DNA of 64,000 nt from Hippopus hippopus (GCA_946811185.2 OX328113.1:1054001-1118000), one strand, 5' to 3'; shown: positions 22,331 through 33,816, counted from the first letter of the stretch. Numbers and translations: made by a program. Notes: generated by a model not told the origin, from the letters alone.

Positions 22331-22446
22331 CAGATTTTCCGTATCTAACAAAACTTCAAAATGTTTCATCACCTTATTAAGTAAGGCAAATGCTAGCAAA
22401 TCATTAGTAAAGAAAAAAGAAAAATGTAATAATGATCGACCGTTGA

Positions 22447-24351
22447 CACGGGTAGGAAACTTCATATTCAGAGCCAATGGCTCCGACGAGAAAATGTTGT
22501 GTTGGTCTTCCGTTTCTGAAGATGTCAGCTGAAAAACAACCAAAAAACAGGTAAGCTTGTCATTATTTGTAATCATGTGTTCTTATATCTTTGAGAGTCC
22601 AAAAAAGGAGAATGTCATGCAATGCTCTGGTCTTTCAACGTGTTTTCTACACTACGGAAAGTTGTAACAAGTGTACGATGTTGTCTGAATCATTTGTGGT
22701 GTGGGTTGACCTTAGCTAAAATAATACGTCACGGACCTAAATTCAGTCTATTATTGCCATATAATTGGCAATTAAAAGAGAGTTTTGCTGTTCCAAAAGC
22801 GTGAATTAATGTCTTGAAATGTTACATTTACTTCTGGTAAAGAATTGAAAAGAAATGGCACAAAAATGGTGAAAATAAAGAAGGGCTCCGATTTGTGGGC
22901 CGGCTCTGAATATGTAAGTCGGCACCTATTGATGAGGGCTTCATTTCAAAACTTTAGTTTATTGTAAAAATTTACTTAGGAAGTAGGCTTTGTTTTTCCA
23001 CTAACACCTTTCAGTCGAAAATATAGCACTATTTTTGGATGGAACATGACCGAATTTATGAACATACAAAGGACTGGTATTGTCACGATTTAAAAAATCA
23101 ATTCGAACATTAGTCTATCTAAATTTTGAAAATACTTTTATGTAGCTTTTGATTAACAGAATGGTCTATACAAGTATATAGTATTTGTCATGCTTTCGTC
23201 GTAAGTGTAGCCCACACGTACGCAAAAATAATGAAAAAATATTTGGCATCTTTGGAAGGCTCTTTGGTCTCAAAACAGTCATAAAAAGCTAGATGGAAAA
23301 TGTACTGACCGTAGCAGAGATGATGAATAGAAAAAACTTTTACAAAGTATGAGAAATACAATTCGTGTTAGGTGTTGAGAAGAGTTAAGAGTGGTCACAC
23401 ATATACCCTGAGGCGTCTATTGCGAATAGGTCAATTGTATTTCTCACGCTTTGTAAAAGTTTTTTTCTATTCATCATCTCTGCTACGGTCGGTACATTTT
23501 CCATCTAGCTTTTTAATGACTGTTTCAAGACCAGATAGTCTTCCGAAGATGCCAAATATTTTTTTCTTTTTTTTTTTTGCTTACACGTGGGCTGCACTTA
23601 CGACGAAAGCATGACAAATACTGTATACATGTATAGACCATTCTGTTAATCAAAGGCTACATAAAAGTATTTTCAAAATTTAGATAGACTAATGTTCGAC
23701 AGCATTTTTCAATCGTGACAATACCAGTCCTTTGTATGCTCATAAATTCGGTCATGTTCCATCCAACAAAATATATTTTGGACTAAAAGGTATTAACGGA
23801 AAAACAAAGCCTACTTCCTAAGTAAATTTTTACAGAAAACTAAATTTCTGAAATGAAGCCCTCATCAATCGGTGCCGACTTACATATTCAGAGCCGGCCC
23901 ACATAATCGGAGCCCTTCTTTATTTTCACCATTTTTGTGCCATTTCTTTTCAATTCTTTACCAGCAGTGAATGTAACATTTCAAGACATTAATTCACGCT
24001 TTTGAGACAGCAAGACTCTCTTTTGATTGCCAATTATATGGCAATAATAGACTGAATTTAGGTCCGTGACGTATTATTTTAGCTAAGGTCAACCCACACC
24101 ACAAATGATTCAGACAACATCGTACACTTGTTACAACTTTCCGTAGTGTAGAAAACACGTTGAAAGACCAGAGCATTGCATGACATTCTCCTTTTTTGGA
24201 CTTTCAAAGGTATAAGAACACATGATTACAAATAATGACAAGCTTACCTGTTTTTTGGTTGTTTTTCAGCTGACATCTTCAGAAACGGAAGACCAACACA
24301 ACATTTTCTCGTCGGAGCCATTGGCTCTGAATATGAAGTTTCCTACCCGTG
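22447..24351. mobile_element. Foldback-like element: 1.9-kb long inverted repeat
   Basis: The left arm 22447-23363 (about 917 bp) is the reverse complement of the right arm 23433-24351 (about 919 bp) with scattered mismatches; only 69 bp (23364-23432) separate them. Outer ends are CACGGGTAGGAAACTTCATA and its complement. In one 75-bp stretch I aligned there are two mismatches. No transposase is visible; the same 60-codon open frame appears once in each arm as a consequence of symmetry. TGATC occurs next to both ends and might be a target duplication. It may be a Foldback-type transposon or a recent inverted duplication. Confidence 0.8.
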
Positions 24352-24649
24352 GTTGATCATGTAGAGTGCTAATAACATAAGTATGAAGACGTCATAGTTG
24401 ATCTCATAAAACTGAGATTCCGATTGCAGATCGATTGATCCGTTACTTACGCTAATCTTAATTTTGATTGTTTAACAGAAAATGAATGCGCGGCAAAAAA
24501 CGATCACAAGTGGCTCTTTTTAACTGACCGCTATAAATAACTTAGGGTTTACTTACATAAACTGATATCCGTGCGATTCTTCTGTTACTTCTGCAGGTAT
24601 TTTGTGGTGAGACTTCTTCATTGAAGTAAAAGAAAGTGCAAGTTTTTCG

Positions 24650-25230
24650 CCTGTCACGATGTATAAGCTCTAATGATAGATATATTTCAAGACGTGTCTG
24701 CATGCGGTCAAGAGGGAAGGTCATAGTCATTGCGACAATATTCATTTCTCTCTCACTGCTGATCATTGTATCGACGATGGCTATGTGGGAAAGCAGCCAA
24801 TGGCTTGATAAAAATATCGTGTAAATTACTGGTGAAAGAAAATTTTAGAAAGCTTGGATAGGTGCACCGCGATATAACTGAAATATTGTTGACAACAGCA
24901 TTTATCAGCATACAATCAATCAATAGTAAGGTAAAGAAAGTACGATTTTACCATTATCATCTTTCTTTAGTTGTGACTATTTAAGTCAAAGTAATTGTAG
25001 GATGAGACTACGTGTGTTCAAAAGAAATGAAAGTTTACCATCTGTCACGATGTTTAAGCTGAATGGCGTAGACAATTAAGGATGTCTACATGAGATAAAT
25101 GTAATGCAGTTTTACTATGTGACACAGTATTTTGAGGATTTACCAACAAGAGATACAGGCAGAGCAGGTTTTCCATCTGTCATGATACTTTAGGCCTGCT
25201 GAAAGTTACTCCAGGTGTGTCGACGTAAGG
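24650..25230 (+). repeat. Three diverged direct repeats with a SINE insertion
   Basis: Related segments near 24650-24705, 25037-25095 and 25170-25230 share the core CATCTGTCACGATGTTTAAG and a downstream GTGTCTACATG-like piece. The SINE at 24715-24928 lies between the first two. Confidence 0.45.
24715..24928 (+). mobile_element. tRNA-derived SINE, head-truncated
   Basis: Body matches the reference SINE: CGACGATGGCTATGTGGGAA, AGCAGCCAATGGCTTGATAA, GGATAGGTGCACCGCGATAT, then an ATCAATCAATA tail. The pol III head is absent. Confidence 0.7.
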
Positions 25231-25288
25231 TGGAAGTCGTCCAAATTCAGCATCTGCAACGATTTGGTTTTTTTTTTTTTTTTTTTTT

Positions 25289-25565
25289 GATCGATTGATT
25301 GATTGATTGATTGATTGATTGTATGGTGTTTAACGCCGATTTCAATATTATTTCAGTTATATCGAGGCGGCCAGTGCACCTATCCATGTTTTCTTGGAGT
25401 TTCCCACATAACCATCGTGTAAACAACAGTCAGTGGTGAGAGAGGAATGAATCCTGTTGCAATGACTTTCATTAATCCTCGGAAAGAAATTGGCAGGGGA
25501 TCGAACCAGCGACCTCCTGTTCTTAGGTCCTGTACGATACCGACTGCGCTACCGCAGCTCGGCGA
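25289..25565 (-). mobile_element. tRNA-derived SINE, near full length
   Basis: On the plus strand a long T run and (GATT)n tail precede TATGGTGTTTAACGCCG, then GCGGCCAGTGCACCTATCCA, TCCTCGGAAAGAAATTGGC and GGATCGAACCAGCGACC (complement of box B), ending at GACTGCGCTACCGC (complement of box A). It has an internal deletion relative to the reference between the GTTTC and CACATAACC blocks. Confidence 0.8.
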
Positions 25566-26162
25566 TTTTTAGGTTAAGTACTATAGAAAGTTCAGACTGT
25601 GTTTATAAGACGTAAAGGTAGTGCACCTGCACCAACCATAAGCCCCCAGAATAAACACGTTCAGAGTGTTTACCTGTCACTTATAATTGGGAGTAATACC
25701 TAGAATAAGGTCCTGAGCTAGCTACACCGAAAAGGTATGATAATATTCTAAACTTTTTTTTTTTATCTGATGACATGATGTATAAACTGATGGGGAGCGA
25801 GAGTGGATGGTGAACCCTTTTATGGAAAATAATCATGCAAAAACTCTACAAAAGATATATTTTCAACGATATTGGGCTAAAAATAGATTTGTTACTAGGC
25901 TTGAAAACATTTAAATTTCGGTCTGCGTAACGGTATCGTGAACTGTAATCTAATCTATAGACTGTAAGAATTGACCTGGCAGGCTGGAGCTACTGTATTT
26001 TTAATTGATACAAAATAAGTCATTCGGAAATTATCGCGAGTGGTCGTATGAAATACATAATCAAGAACGCGAAAATTGAACAACAGGGATGAGAAGCACC
26101 TTCTTTCACAATGTTTTCAACCAGTAAGAGTATTCACTTCATTTGTCCATAAAGCAAAGGAT

Positions 26163-26345
26163 GTCGGTAGCTCAGTCGGTAACTTACAAGGTATTCACTA
26201 ACCATTCTGACTATAATTTTTACATTTAGAAGGTAACTCATTTTCAGATCTGCTAAATTATTGAGAGTCAGAATCAGAATGTTACTAAAAATGGTTGGTG
26301 AATACCTGCCTAGAGCTTGAAACCCGGAGGTCAGCAATTTTATTT
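26163..26345 (+). mobile_element. tRNA-like SINE head split by a small hairpin element
   Basis: GTCGGTAGCTCAGTCGGTAA is a strong box A context, but the expected continuation (GCTTGAAACCCGGAGG) appears only after a 117-bp insertion at 26190-26306. Confidence 0.5.
26190..26306. mobile_element. 117-bp hairpin MITE
   Basis: Terminal inverted repeats GGTATTCACTAACCATT and the complement of AATGGTTGGTGAATACC, with 16 of 17 positions pairing. No coding capacity. It sits inside the SINE head. Confidence 0.7.
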
Positions 26346-26574
26346 TTTTTTATAAGCGGAAAAAAAACAAAATTCCTGGAGTTGAGGATAGTCATTGGAT
26401 AATATTCATCCCCTTCTCTCAATTGAATGAACCTGAAATTTGGTTGGCTGCTATTTGGTCCCTAGTGATGAAATCTATAATTTTTAGTTTCGGTTTCTGG
26501 TAATTTTTTTCTTTTTGCCACAAACCGACAGCTACATACAAAACAGCTCAAAGTGAATTAGCGAACAATGTAGA

Positions 26575-26751
26575 GACAGAAAAGTATCTACCTGTTTTGT
26601 ACTGTCTGATATACGTCAATGCTGGTTGCGAATAGACAGAAATGTTTCACCTGTTTTGCGCTGTCTGATATTTATCTATGCTGGTTGTGAATAGACAGAA
26701 ATGTTTTACCTTTTTTGCGCTGTCTGATATTTATCAATGCTGTTTGCGAAT
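26575..26751 (+). repeat. Minisatellite, three units of about 59-60 bp
   Basis: Units start GACAGAAA at 26575, 26635 and 26694 and share CACCTGTTTTG, CTGTCTGATAT and AATGCTGGTTGCGAATA. Confidence 0.85.
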
Positions 26752-27191
26752 GCTACGAAAATCTATATAATCTTTGTGTTGGGAAAGGGTGAAATTTGAG
26801 TAAGTTCATCATTGTAAACGGCATGTGATAATTCTATAGGGAAAGTTGTTGACACGAAACTTCGATTAACAAACTGTCCAAGTGTTTAAACGGCGCTTTG
26901 AAAATCAAGGTTTTATGCAGGGAAGCCATTGAAAAATATACAACCATTCTGTTTAAATACCAGCTTGAAAATTACATAGTACAGTCGTTTGACATTCAGA
27001 AAAGTTACCATTTGTCAAACAGTTTCGACCAACGTTAGCTTGTGTGGAAGAACATGACTCAATTCTATGCAAGCACATTTATCAAAACATAAAGAACAAT
27101 GTTTGTGACTCAAAAACGAAATATTTGACCGAGGTTTAATTAACTCGGTCTCTTTCTAACAAAATACAATCTACTGACACTCAAGTATATA
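26752..27191. other. Intergenic, no gene seen
   Basis: Unassigned AT-rich sequence up to the Tc1-like element, with a weak Family B-like trace near 26990-27060 (TTTGACATTCAGAAAAGT, AGTTTCGACC). Confidence 0.4.
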
Positions 27192-28717
27192 TACTGAACC
27201 AAAAAAGAAACTTCCCCTGTGTTTAAGTGCAAATGCAATGTTATTAAAAAAAATCAAAATGTCAGATGACCTACATATATTCGGGCGAACGATTATGTGT
27301 CCGATAAAACAAATTTTAACTCGATTGGAAGCATTTTACAGAAGAAACCCGCTGAAAGCGATTTTCACGTGCATGCACGGACCAGTATAATTCGTGTATA
27401 TTTTTTGAAACCTTTCAGTCTAATTTTATAGACTTTCACGTCAATAAGAAAAAGACGTTGAAAAAAATTAAATTCTTTTTAGTTTTCTTTATTTTTGATA
27501 TGCCTAGAATTCCGCAAAATTTACGCGAACGTGCCATTGGCATGCTTAATGCTGGTATGACGATGAATGCTGTTGCTATGAATATTGGATGTTCTGCTCG
27601 TGCTATTCGACACCTTAGGCAACGTTTTCAAGCAACAGGGCGTACGGAAGATCGACCACGTAGTGGACGTCCTCGCGTCACGACGCGCGGCCAAGACCGC
27701 TATATTCGGAACACCCACCTGCGCAATCGCTTCCAAACTGCCACAGCCACTGCTGCTAACACCCCTGGTACACATAACAACCGTATATCTGCCCAAACTG
27801 TGCGCAATCGCTTGCACGAGGGTGGGCTACGTGCACGTCGTCCATACGTTGGTTGTGTTTTGACGCGACGTCACCGCGAAAATCGTGTTAATTGGGCACG
27901 TACACACCAACGCTGGCTTAGACAACAATGGAATAGCGTTCTTTTCTCTGACGAGTCCAGGTTTTCCATTCATCGAGGTGATGGCAGGGTTCGAGTATAC
28001 CGTAGGAGAAATGAACGTTATGCAGACTGTTGCGTACTTGAACGAGATCGTTTTGGGGGTGGGGGTTCTGTCTTGGTCTGGGCGGGCATTGCACATGGCT
28101 TTCGCACTAATCTCGTCGTTATCGAAGGGAATTTGAATGCCCAACGCTACCGAGATGAAATTCTTGCGAGGCACGTTATCCCACTGTTTCAAAATAATGC
28201 TAATATCACTCTTTTTCAGCATGATAATGCCACAAGCCATACAGCTAGGGACAATGTGAATTTCCTCAGGACGAATAACATTGCATTTATTAATGACTGG
28301 GCTGCCAAAAGCCCTGATCTGAATCCCATTTGGGATAATTTGGACCAGCGTGTTAGACGTCGCCCTATTCCACCGTCAAACGTCATTCAGCTAAGACAAG
28401 CCTTAATTCAGGAATGGAACAACATTCCACAAAGCCGAAATCAATACACTTACCCGTTCTATGCGCCAACGATGCCAGGCAGTCCTTCATGCTGAAGGTG
28501 GTCATACCCGGTATTAATTTTTGATTTTGGTGAGCGACTCCTTCCGCATTTTAACTACCATTTCACTACTTTTGGATAAACCCTCAGCAATAATTTTTTT
28601 CACACAAAGTCGCAATAAAATACTCTTTCAATGCATATAAATCTAGTTTAATCCTGATTTTCATATTTGTGTATATCTGTACTTAAACACAGGGGAAGTT
28701 TCTTTTTTGGTTCAGTA
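27192..28717 (+). mobile_element. Tc1-like DNA transposon, copy 1 (1526 bp)
   Basis: Terminal inverted repeats of about 40 bp start TACTGAACCAAAAAAGAAAC, with TA on both outer sides (27190-27191 and 28718-28719), the target duplication of Tc1/mariner elements. The transposase frame fills the interior. Compared with copy 2 at 46127, the sequence is almost identical, so both inserted recently from the same source. Confidence 0.9.
27500..28495 (+). CDS. Tc1-like transposase, copy 1; lacks the catalytic Glu and has a shifted C-terminus
   Basis: I place the start at the ATG of MPRIPQNLRERAIGM; an in-frame ATG 42 bp upstream would add an unlikely AT-encoded leader. Residues 1-55 form a helix-turn-helix DNA-binding region, followed by an SGRPR hook at 55-59. 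The DDE domain has D151 (FSDESRF) and D242 (QHDNATSHTA). The third acidic residue should follow SPDLNPI (residue 277), but here WDNL comes directly: copy 2 has nine extra bases encoding Glu-His-Leu at that place. Counting with those restored places 35 residues between the second Asp and the Glu. One extra A near 28431-28433 then shifts the last 25 codons out of the frame suggested by copy 2. The frame is open but the protein should be unable to catalyse transposition. Confidence 0.85.
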   Translation: MPRIPQNLRERAIGMLNAGMTMNAVAMNIGCSARAIRHLRQRFQATGRTEDRPRSGRPRVTTRGQDRYIRNTHLRNRFQTATATAANTPGTHNNRISAQTVRNRLHEGGLRARRPYVGCVLTRRHRENRVNWARTHQRWLRQQWNSVLFSDESRFSIHRGDGRVRVYRRRNERYADCCVLERDRFGGGGSVLVWAGIAHGFRTNLVVIEGNLNAQRYRDEILARHVIPLFQNNANITLFQHDNATSHTARDNVNFLRTNNIAFINDWAAKSPDLNPIWDNLDQRVRRRPIPPSNVIQLRQALIQEWNNIPQSRNQYTYPFYAPTMPGSPSC

Positions 28718-28719
28718 TA

Positions 28720-29897
28720 TTTACCTTGGAGACTTGGAGAATATACTAGCGGACTGTATGGATCCCAAATCAGACTTTATATTCTGTGCAGTCTGAGTTA
28801 GATCGTTGTCTTGTAATCTTGATCTTGTCTTTTTTTTTCAGATTTTTACCCCAGAGGCTTGACTAAAGAAGCAGAACCAGACTTTGCGTTTTGTGGAGTC
28901 TGATCTTGATCTGTATCTTCCTTAAAAATTCCTGTCTTCATCTATAATGTTAAGGGTCAGTTACACCGAAAATCGATATCCCTGAATGGCTCAGCCAGTA
29001 GATAACATGAAGACTCTGATGGTAATACATGTGTCGTTTTCTCCGTAAATCTGAGAGTCAGGTTTCTTTAAATATCTCTCTACAAGACGACACTATTTTA
29101 GACTGTTCCATTTAAAAGGAATTTGAAGACATAATATGTGGCTCACTTCATGAATTAAAAAAAAAAAGAAAACAGTTGCTGGAGAAAGAAAAAATGCTGC
29201 TTACTATATGCCTTATTTTCTCACTTTCTGCCACAATGATTTTTTTAGGAAGCCTTCATCCTGAAGAGCAGTAAACGCATAAATAGATGGTAACGAGCTA
29301 CCACAATGTTTTCAGAAGCCTTCATCCTAGAGTTCGTGAAGGAAGTAAAGGGATAAAGAGATTGTAACGCGTTAAACTATCAATCTGAACTATTTAGGTA
29401 GGCTGCTTACCAGGTATACGAGTGCTATTCTTACCGGGTCGATACTTGAAATGCCCAGAAGCAGGCAAGAGTAACCAGTGCATATGTTCAAATGTTAACT
29501 ATATACCATATAAAAGAATTGAAATTATTGTGAAGATGACAATCTGTTATTGTACAGGCGGTCCAAGTGTTATTCACTGGTAAAGAAATGAATTATAATA
29601 CTGGGTAAAAAGTTGCCAAGTCGCTCTATCTCTTGTTTTCTTTCAATCTAGTTTTAAATTCATTTTTCTACCATTGACTAACACTTTGACCGACCATACA
29701 ATTATCGATTAGCGTCTTCAGCATTATTTCCATACTTTTACACGGTATGACTTAAATGCATTAAGGTACATTTTTATCATCTACGATTATAACGTCTCTT
29801 TTATTAAACTTTTCAGCAGTCTTGTGCAATAACGACCTTTTGGAAACAGGCTTTTGAAAACATCGACCTACAATCCTTTCTACTCTCTAATTGTTTG
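28720..29897. other. Intergenic with Family C hairpins and a Family A remnant
   Basis: Family C-like pairs lie at about 28755-28815 and 28871-28918, a degenerate Family A core at about 29165-29235, and a local repeat AAGCCTTCATCC(T/C)AGAG near 29250 and 29315. No gene seen. Confidence 0.5.
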
Positions 29898-30195
29898 CCG
29901 ATCCCGTTGGCACAGTCGGTAACGTACACCCCTTGCAACCAGGGAGTTAATGGTTCGAATCACAAACTCGGCCGTTTTCTTCTCGAGGATTGAAAATAGT
30001 CATTGCGACAAGACTTATTTGCTTCTCATCGATAATCATTGTTTCAACGATGGTTATGTTGGAAAGAAGCCAGAGGCCCGGGAAAAAATATTTTTGAAGC
30101 ACCGGTAAAAAGTCTGGAAACACATGGATAGGTGCTCGGACAGACATCTTTTAACTGAGATAAAGTTTAAAACGGCGTCTAACACCATACCTACA
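29898..30195 (+). mobile_element. tRNA-derived SINE, near full length
   Basis: Head with box A-like TTGGCACAGTCGGTAAC and box B GGTTCGAATC, body CGAGGATTGAAAATAGTCAT, TGTTTCAACGATGGTTATG, CACATGGATAGGTGC, and a short 3' end GGCGTCTAACACCATACC. Confidence 0.8.
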
Positions 30196-31140
30196 ACGCC
30201 AAAAGGAAACTTAAAGCCCTACCACGTATCAAAATGTAAGACACTTCCAAAATGAAAGCATGACAAGTTAACTGTAGTTCAAATGACGGGAGTTGTCTTT
30301 GCAAAAGTAGAAAGCATTGTTGAAAAAGAGAAAATTCGCTTGTTACCAGCAAATTCCCCTTTTCCCATGATAAATTCAAGATGCATATCTTTTTCAGAGT
30401 CGTTAAAGTTTTGTATTGTGTGATAAAATGTTAAAGGACAACTGTATTTTAAGGAACAATTAATTTGTCATCTGCAGTATGAACGAGTCTCATTTTTCTC
30501 TGCTTGTAAACACTCTGATTCAGTTTAGTATAACATAAAATCAAGGATTGGTTATAAGATGAGAAAAGGTAACGCTGTACCTGTAATAGAAGACAGATAC
30601 GGGAGTTTTCGTCTCGCCCTAATGCCCTTCTTGCATAACCAAATTCTAACTTACGAAACCAACTTTCTCCAATTACACTGATCACGCGGCACAGTTTTTG
30701 AAACAAACTGGCTTTTATCCTTATATGGTGCAACTGTTTGCATCACAAGGTCGTTATTCTTTTCAAGTCGACTACAATTTAAAGTCATGAATATTTAATG
30801 AATTGCAGGTTACAAAATGTTTTCGGATCAAATGACGGTAAAATTAACCATTTTGAGAAAAAAGAGAGCATTTATTTTCCATCATTTTCACCAACTGTCA
30901 CATTTTTTTTTTCTCTGATATATTTAAACAAAAAGATATTTTTTTGTGTGTGTAAGTATCTTTTTATTTTATTTATGATACGTGAAGATTCAATCATGCA
31001 GGCAGTGAAGACACAAATCAAACTGCACAAAACATGTAGTCTGATCTTGGATTTACCCTGAAGATGCTATTTTTGTGCGATATTTTAAATGAAATACTAA
31101 TATTGTTTGCATTTTTTTTAAATATTAAAGTACCTTTAGT
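30196..31140. other. Intergenic with Family A and C remnants
   Basis: Degenerate Family A copy at about 30210-30432 (core 30315-30372) and Family C remnant at about 31000-31057. No gene seen. Confidence 0.5.
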
Positions 31141-31368
31141 TTAACTCTTTACCAAACAACGAAATGTTACATTTGCCCAAATTGAAAACATTTGTAGACG
31201 ACAACCCAAAGATAAGTTAAATGGTAAAATTTACCCTTAATGGAGGAAGAAAGTATTATGGAGAAAGGAGAAAATGCTGATTACCAGCATTTTTTCCTTT
31301 TTTCACAATGTATTCTAAAGCCTTATTCCTCGGCGTCGTTAAAAGTCAAAGTTGTGCTGTAAAGGAAT
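31141..31368 (-). mobile_element. Family A MITE, reverse orientation
   Basis: Starts TTAACTCTTTACCAAACAAC, carries ACATTTGTAGACGACAACCC and the palindrome (core GCTGATTACCAGC near 31278-31290), and ends with a degraded right terminus. A second half-copy follows at about 31370-31545. Confidence 0.7.
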
Positions 31369-31545
31369 AAAAGATTTTAAGAACATGATTGGATGGGAGA
31401 GAATGCTGTTATCAGATTTTTTCTACTTTTCCAACAATGTTGTTTACGTATTCATTGGCGAGCTTCATCATTTGAACAACATTTGTCGTCTGTATATGCT
31501 TTGAACAAATCCAAATTTCTGTCATTTGGTAAAGAATCAAGAGTC

Positions 31546-32934
31546 ATTTAACTCTATCAAACAACAAAATTGTAACTTTGACTTATTTTGCCAAGATATA
31601 GGCCCTCATTCATGATTTTAATTCTTGTTGGGGAGTGTTGGCCCCTAGCTTGGATAAAGCTGTCCCCATAAAAATCAGCTGAAAGGGACCCCCCCCCCCA
31701 CACACACACACTTTTGAAGGGAAATCCGTGCGAATACTTGTGACCCCAAGTACATAAATATCAAACTGCGGCCTAAAGAAGACTTTATAAATCAAATTTA
31801 GAATGTTGGCGACGTGCAGTCTTGTCTTGGATCTACACTGGCACCATCTTGTGAAACATTGCGGCAAAAAAAACTTTACTTAGAATGTTAAGGTCTTCTA
31901 GCTGGACATGTCTGTTTAATGTATCTGTCTAATGGTATATATAGATATAAGAAAAAAACTAGTAATTCAAAAAACAAACTAAGACTTTTAATAGTGATAC
32001 GTCTTCTGACTCATTCTGCTTTAAACATAACTAGCTGTTACAATCCACGAAAACTAAGACAGCTTTTGCACTTTGTTTCTTTTTATCTTTAAGGCTCGTC
32101 TAGATAATCTGGCAGCATAGATTAAGATCAAACTACACTTTAATGGCTAAAACATCAAATTTTGAAACTCAGATTGAGTTTTGACTTGTACGCTTGAGTA
32201 AACAGGCGAACAGTATTGCCCAAAGATCAGATTGCATTGTACAAGTATGTGATGTCTGATCTTGATCTATGTCATCAGCAAAAAAAAGAAATATGTTATT
32301 TCTACTTTTCGCTGAAAGGGTTAAACAGAGAAAGCAAGAATGGATGTCAACAAGATATTGCATCAGACAACCAAAATGCACAAAAAATAACTTATGTCCT
32401 AAAAGGTCAAGATTTCGCTGTTTTCTTTCAATGGCAGTATTACAGTAAGTTGAAATGTTTTGTATTGTTTTAAGTACAAGATAAATGTTTTAAAGAAATG
32501 ACCAGTATATTAAGGTGAAAGGAAACGTGAAGAAAATAGCCAAAATATAATAGTTAATGAATAAATAAATTCACAATTTATTGCTGCATATATAAGTTTA
32601 CAGGTATCAACAAAGGCTTCGGTTGACCAACTTTAAAATTAGAAATCCCCGCTTTATTTTCTGTCATATCTGTGCTGCGTGATCATCACAAAAAAGGAGA
32701 AATTCAGTCAAACGTTGCATATAACTCGGTTACAAGAAATGAAATATGATCTGATTAAAAACATCCGTCTGCTTTTCAGGGAATAGTGGTATTTTATCTC
32801 CATTATATTTGTGTTCTCCTTCAAAACCCATAGAAGGTCAGACACGATTCAGTGCTCTTTAGCAATGGGTGTAGATTCAGATCAGACTGTCTAATGATTA
32901 AGCTGTCTGTTTTTCTGTCTGTCTGTGATCAATT
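31546..32934. other. Intergenic, no gene seen
   Basis: Holds a Family A left end near 31550-31580, a C-run/(CA)n at 31690-31710, Family C remnants at about 32100 and 32224-32272 (CAAAGATCAGATTGCA), and short TCTG repeats near 32910-32930. Confidence 0.45.
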
Positions 32935-33420
32935 ACTACATACTACAAATAAATTATACGAAGCAGGTCATCAATTAGCTGTAGACCTATAACTGAATCA
33001 TGAGGTAGACTAGTCCTTTGACATGCGTAAAATTGACTAATAGCAAAAAGTTTCGATCCAGGTCAGCCTGCACGAACTGTGCAGGCTGATCTAGATCGAC
33101 ACTTTTTGTAGATGCATTAACTCTTTAACATTTAAGACTAGTCCAAAATTCAAAACAATTGCAGACGAAAAAATAAAGGTGACTCAAAAATTGTAACTTG
33201 TTTTGGGAAGTGTAGAAAACATTGTTGGAGAAGTGAAAAAAATACTGGTAAGCAGCATTTTGTCCTTTTCCCAAAATGTTTTCAAAAGGCCTTTTCTTCA
33301 AGGTTGTGAAGAAAACTCAAAATTCGGTATTGTTTGGTAAAGGGTTAAGCCCCCTTTTCACAGAGCACAGCTAGGTCTGTTTATTAAATTTTAGTTAAGC
33401 CCCCTTTTCACAGAGCATGG
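32935..33420 (+). mobile_element. Family B MITE interrupted by a Family A MITE
   Basis: The Family B body (ATGAGGTAGACTAGTCC, CAGCCTGCACGAACTGTGCAGGCTG) reaches GATGCATTAA at 33111-33120, is interrupted by Family A (33117-33348), then resumes with TTAAGCCCCCTTTTCACAGA. The terminal piece is present twice (33345-33374 and 33393-33420). Confidence 0.8.
33117..33348 (-). mobile_element. Family A MITE inserted at TTAA inside Family B (232 bp)
   Basis: TTAA at 33117-33120 and 33345-33348 is the single TTAA of the GCATTAAGCCCC motif of uninterrupted Family B copies, now duplicated. Ends CTCTTTAAC and GGTAAAGGG. Core palindrome at about 33230-33290. Confidence 0.85.
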
Positions 33421-33654
33421 ACCAGTCTGTGCATTTTATTTAACTACAACTCATCATCATCATCGCTGTATATTCGTCGTCGTCATCATTATTATCATCA
33501 AGTTCATAAACTAAATGATATGCAATTTTAGGACATGTCTTTGTCAGATTAACTCTGTAGATCCAAGATCAGACCGGAAGTCAACGCAGCGTATTATAAT
33601 CTGTAGAGTCCCCTTGGCATTTGACATACGCAGACTTTCTGGTGAAATAAAGAC

Positions 33655-33792
33655 CACGCGTGTGCAGCGACCGCTTATTGCAATAGTGCCATTTAGTACA
33701 TGTGGAAACCAGGAAACACATTAACAAATGAGCTGTGGCGGCGATATAACCAAAATATTGCTGAAAGCGGAATAACAGCTTACCGAAACTAA
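33655..33792 (+). mobile_element. SINE body fragment
   Basis: AACCAGGAAACACATT, GAGCTGTGGCGGCGATATAA and CAAAATATTGCTGAAAGCGG match the 3' half of the reference SINE in diverged form. Confidence 0.55.
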
Positions 33793-33816
33793 ATAAAGCC
33801 TTTCTTTTTCTCAATA

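Noticed and set aside
22622..24176. The same 60-codon frame on opposite strands
   Set aside because: Mirror image caused by the long inverted repeat; no sign of coding constraint.
27827..28240. Minus-strand frames across the Tc1-like transposase (also 46766-47335)
   Set aside because: Antisense shadows of the transposase.
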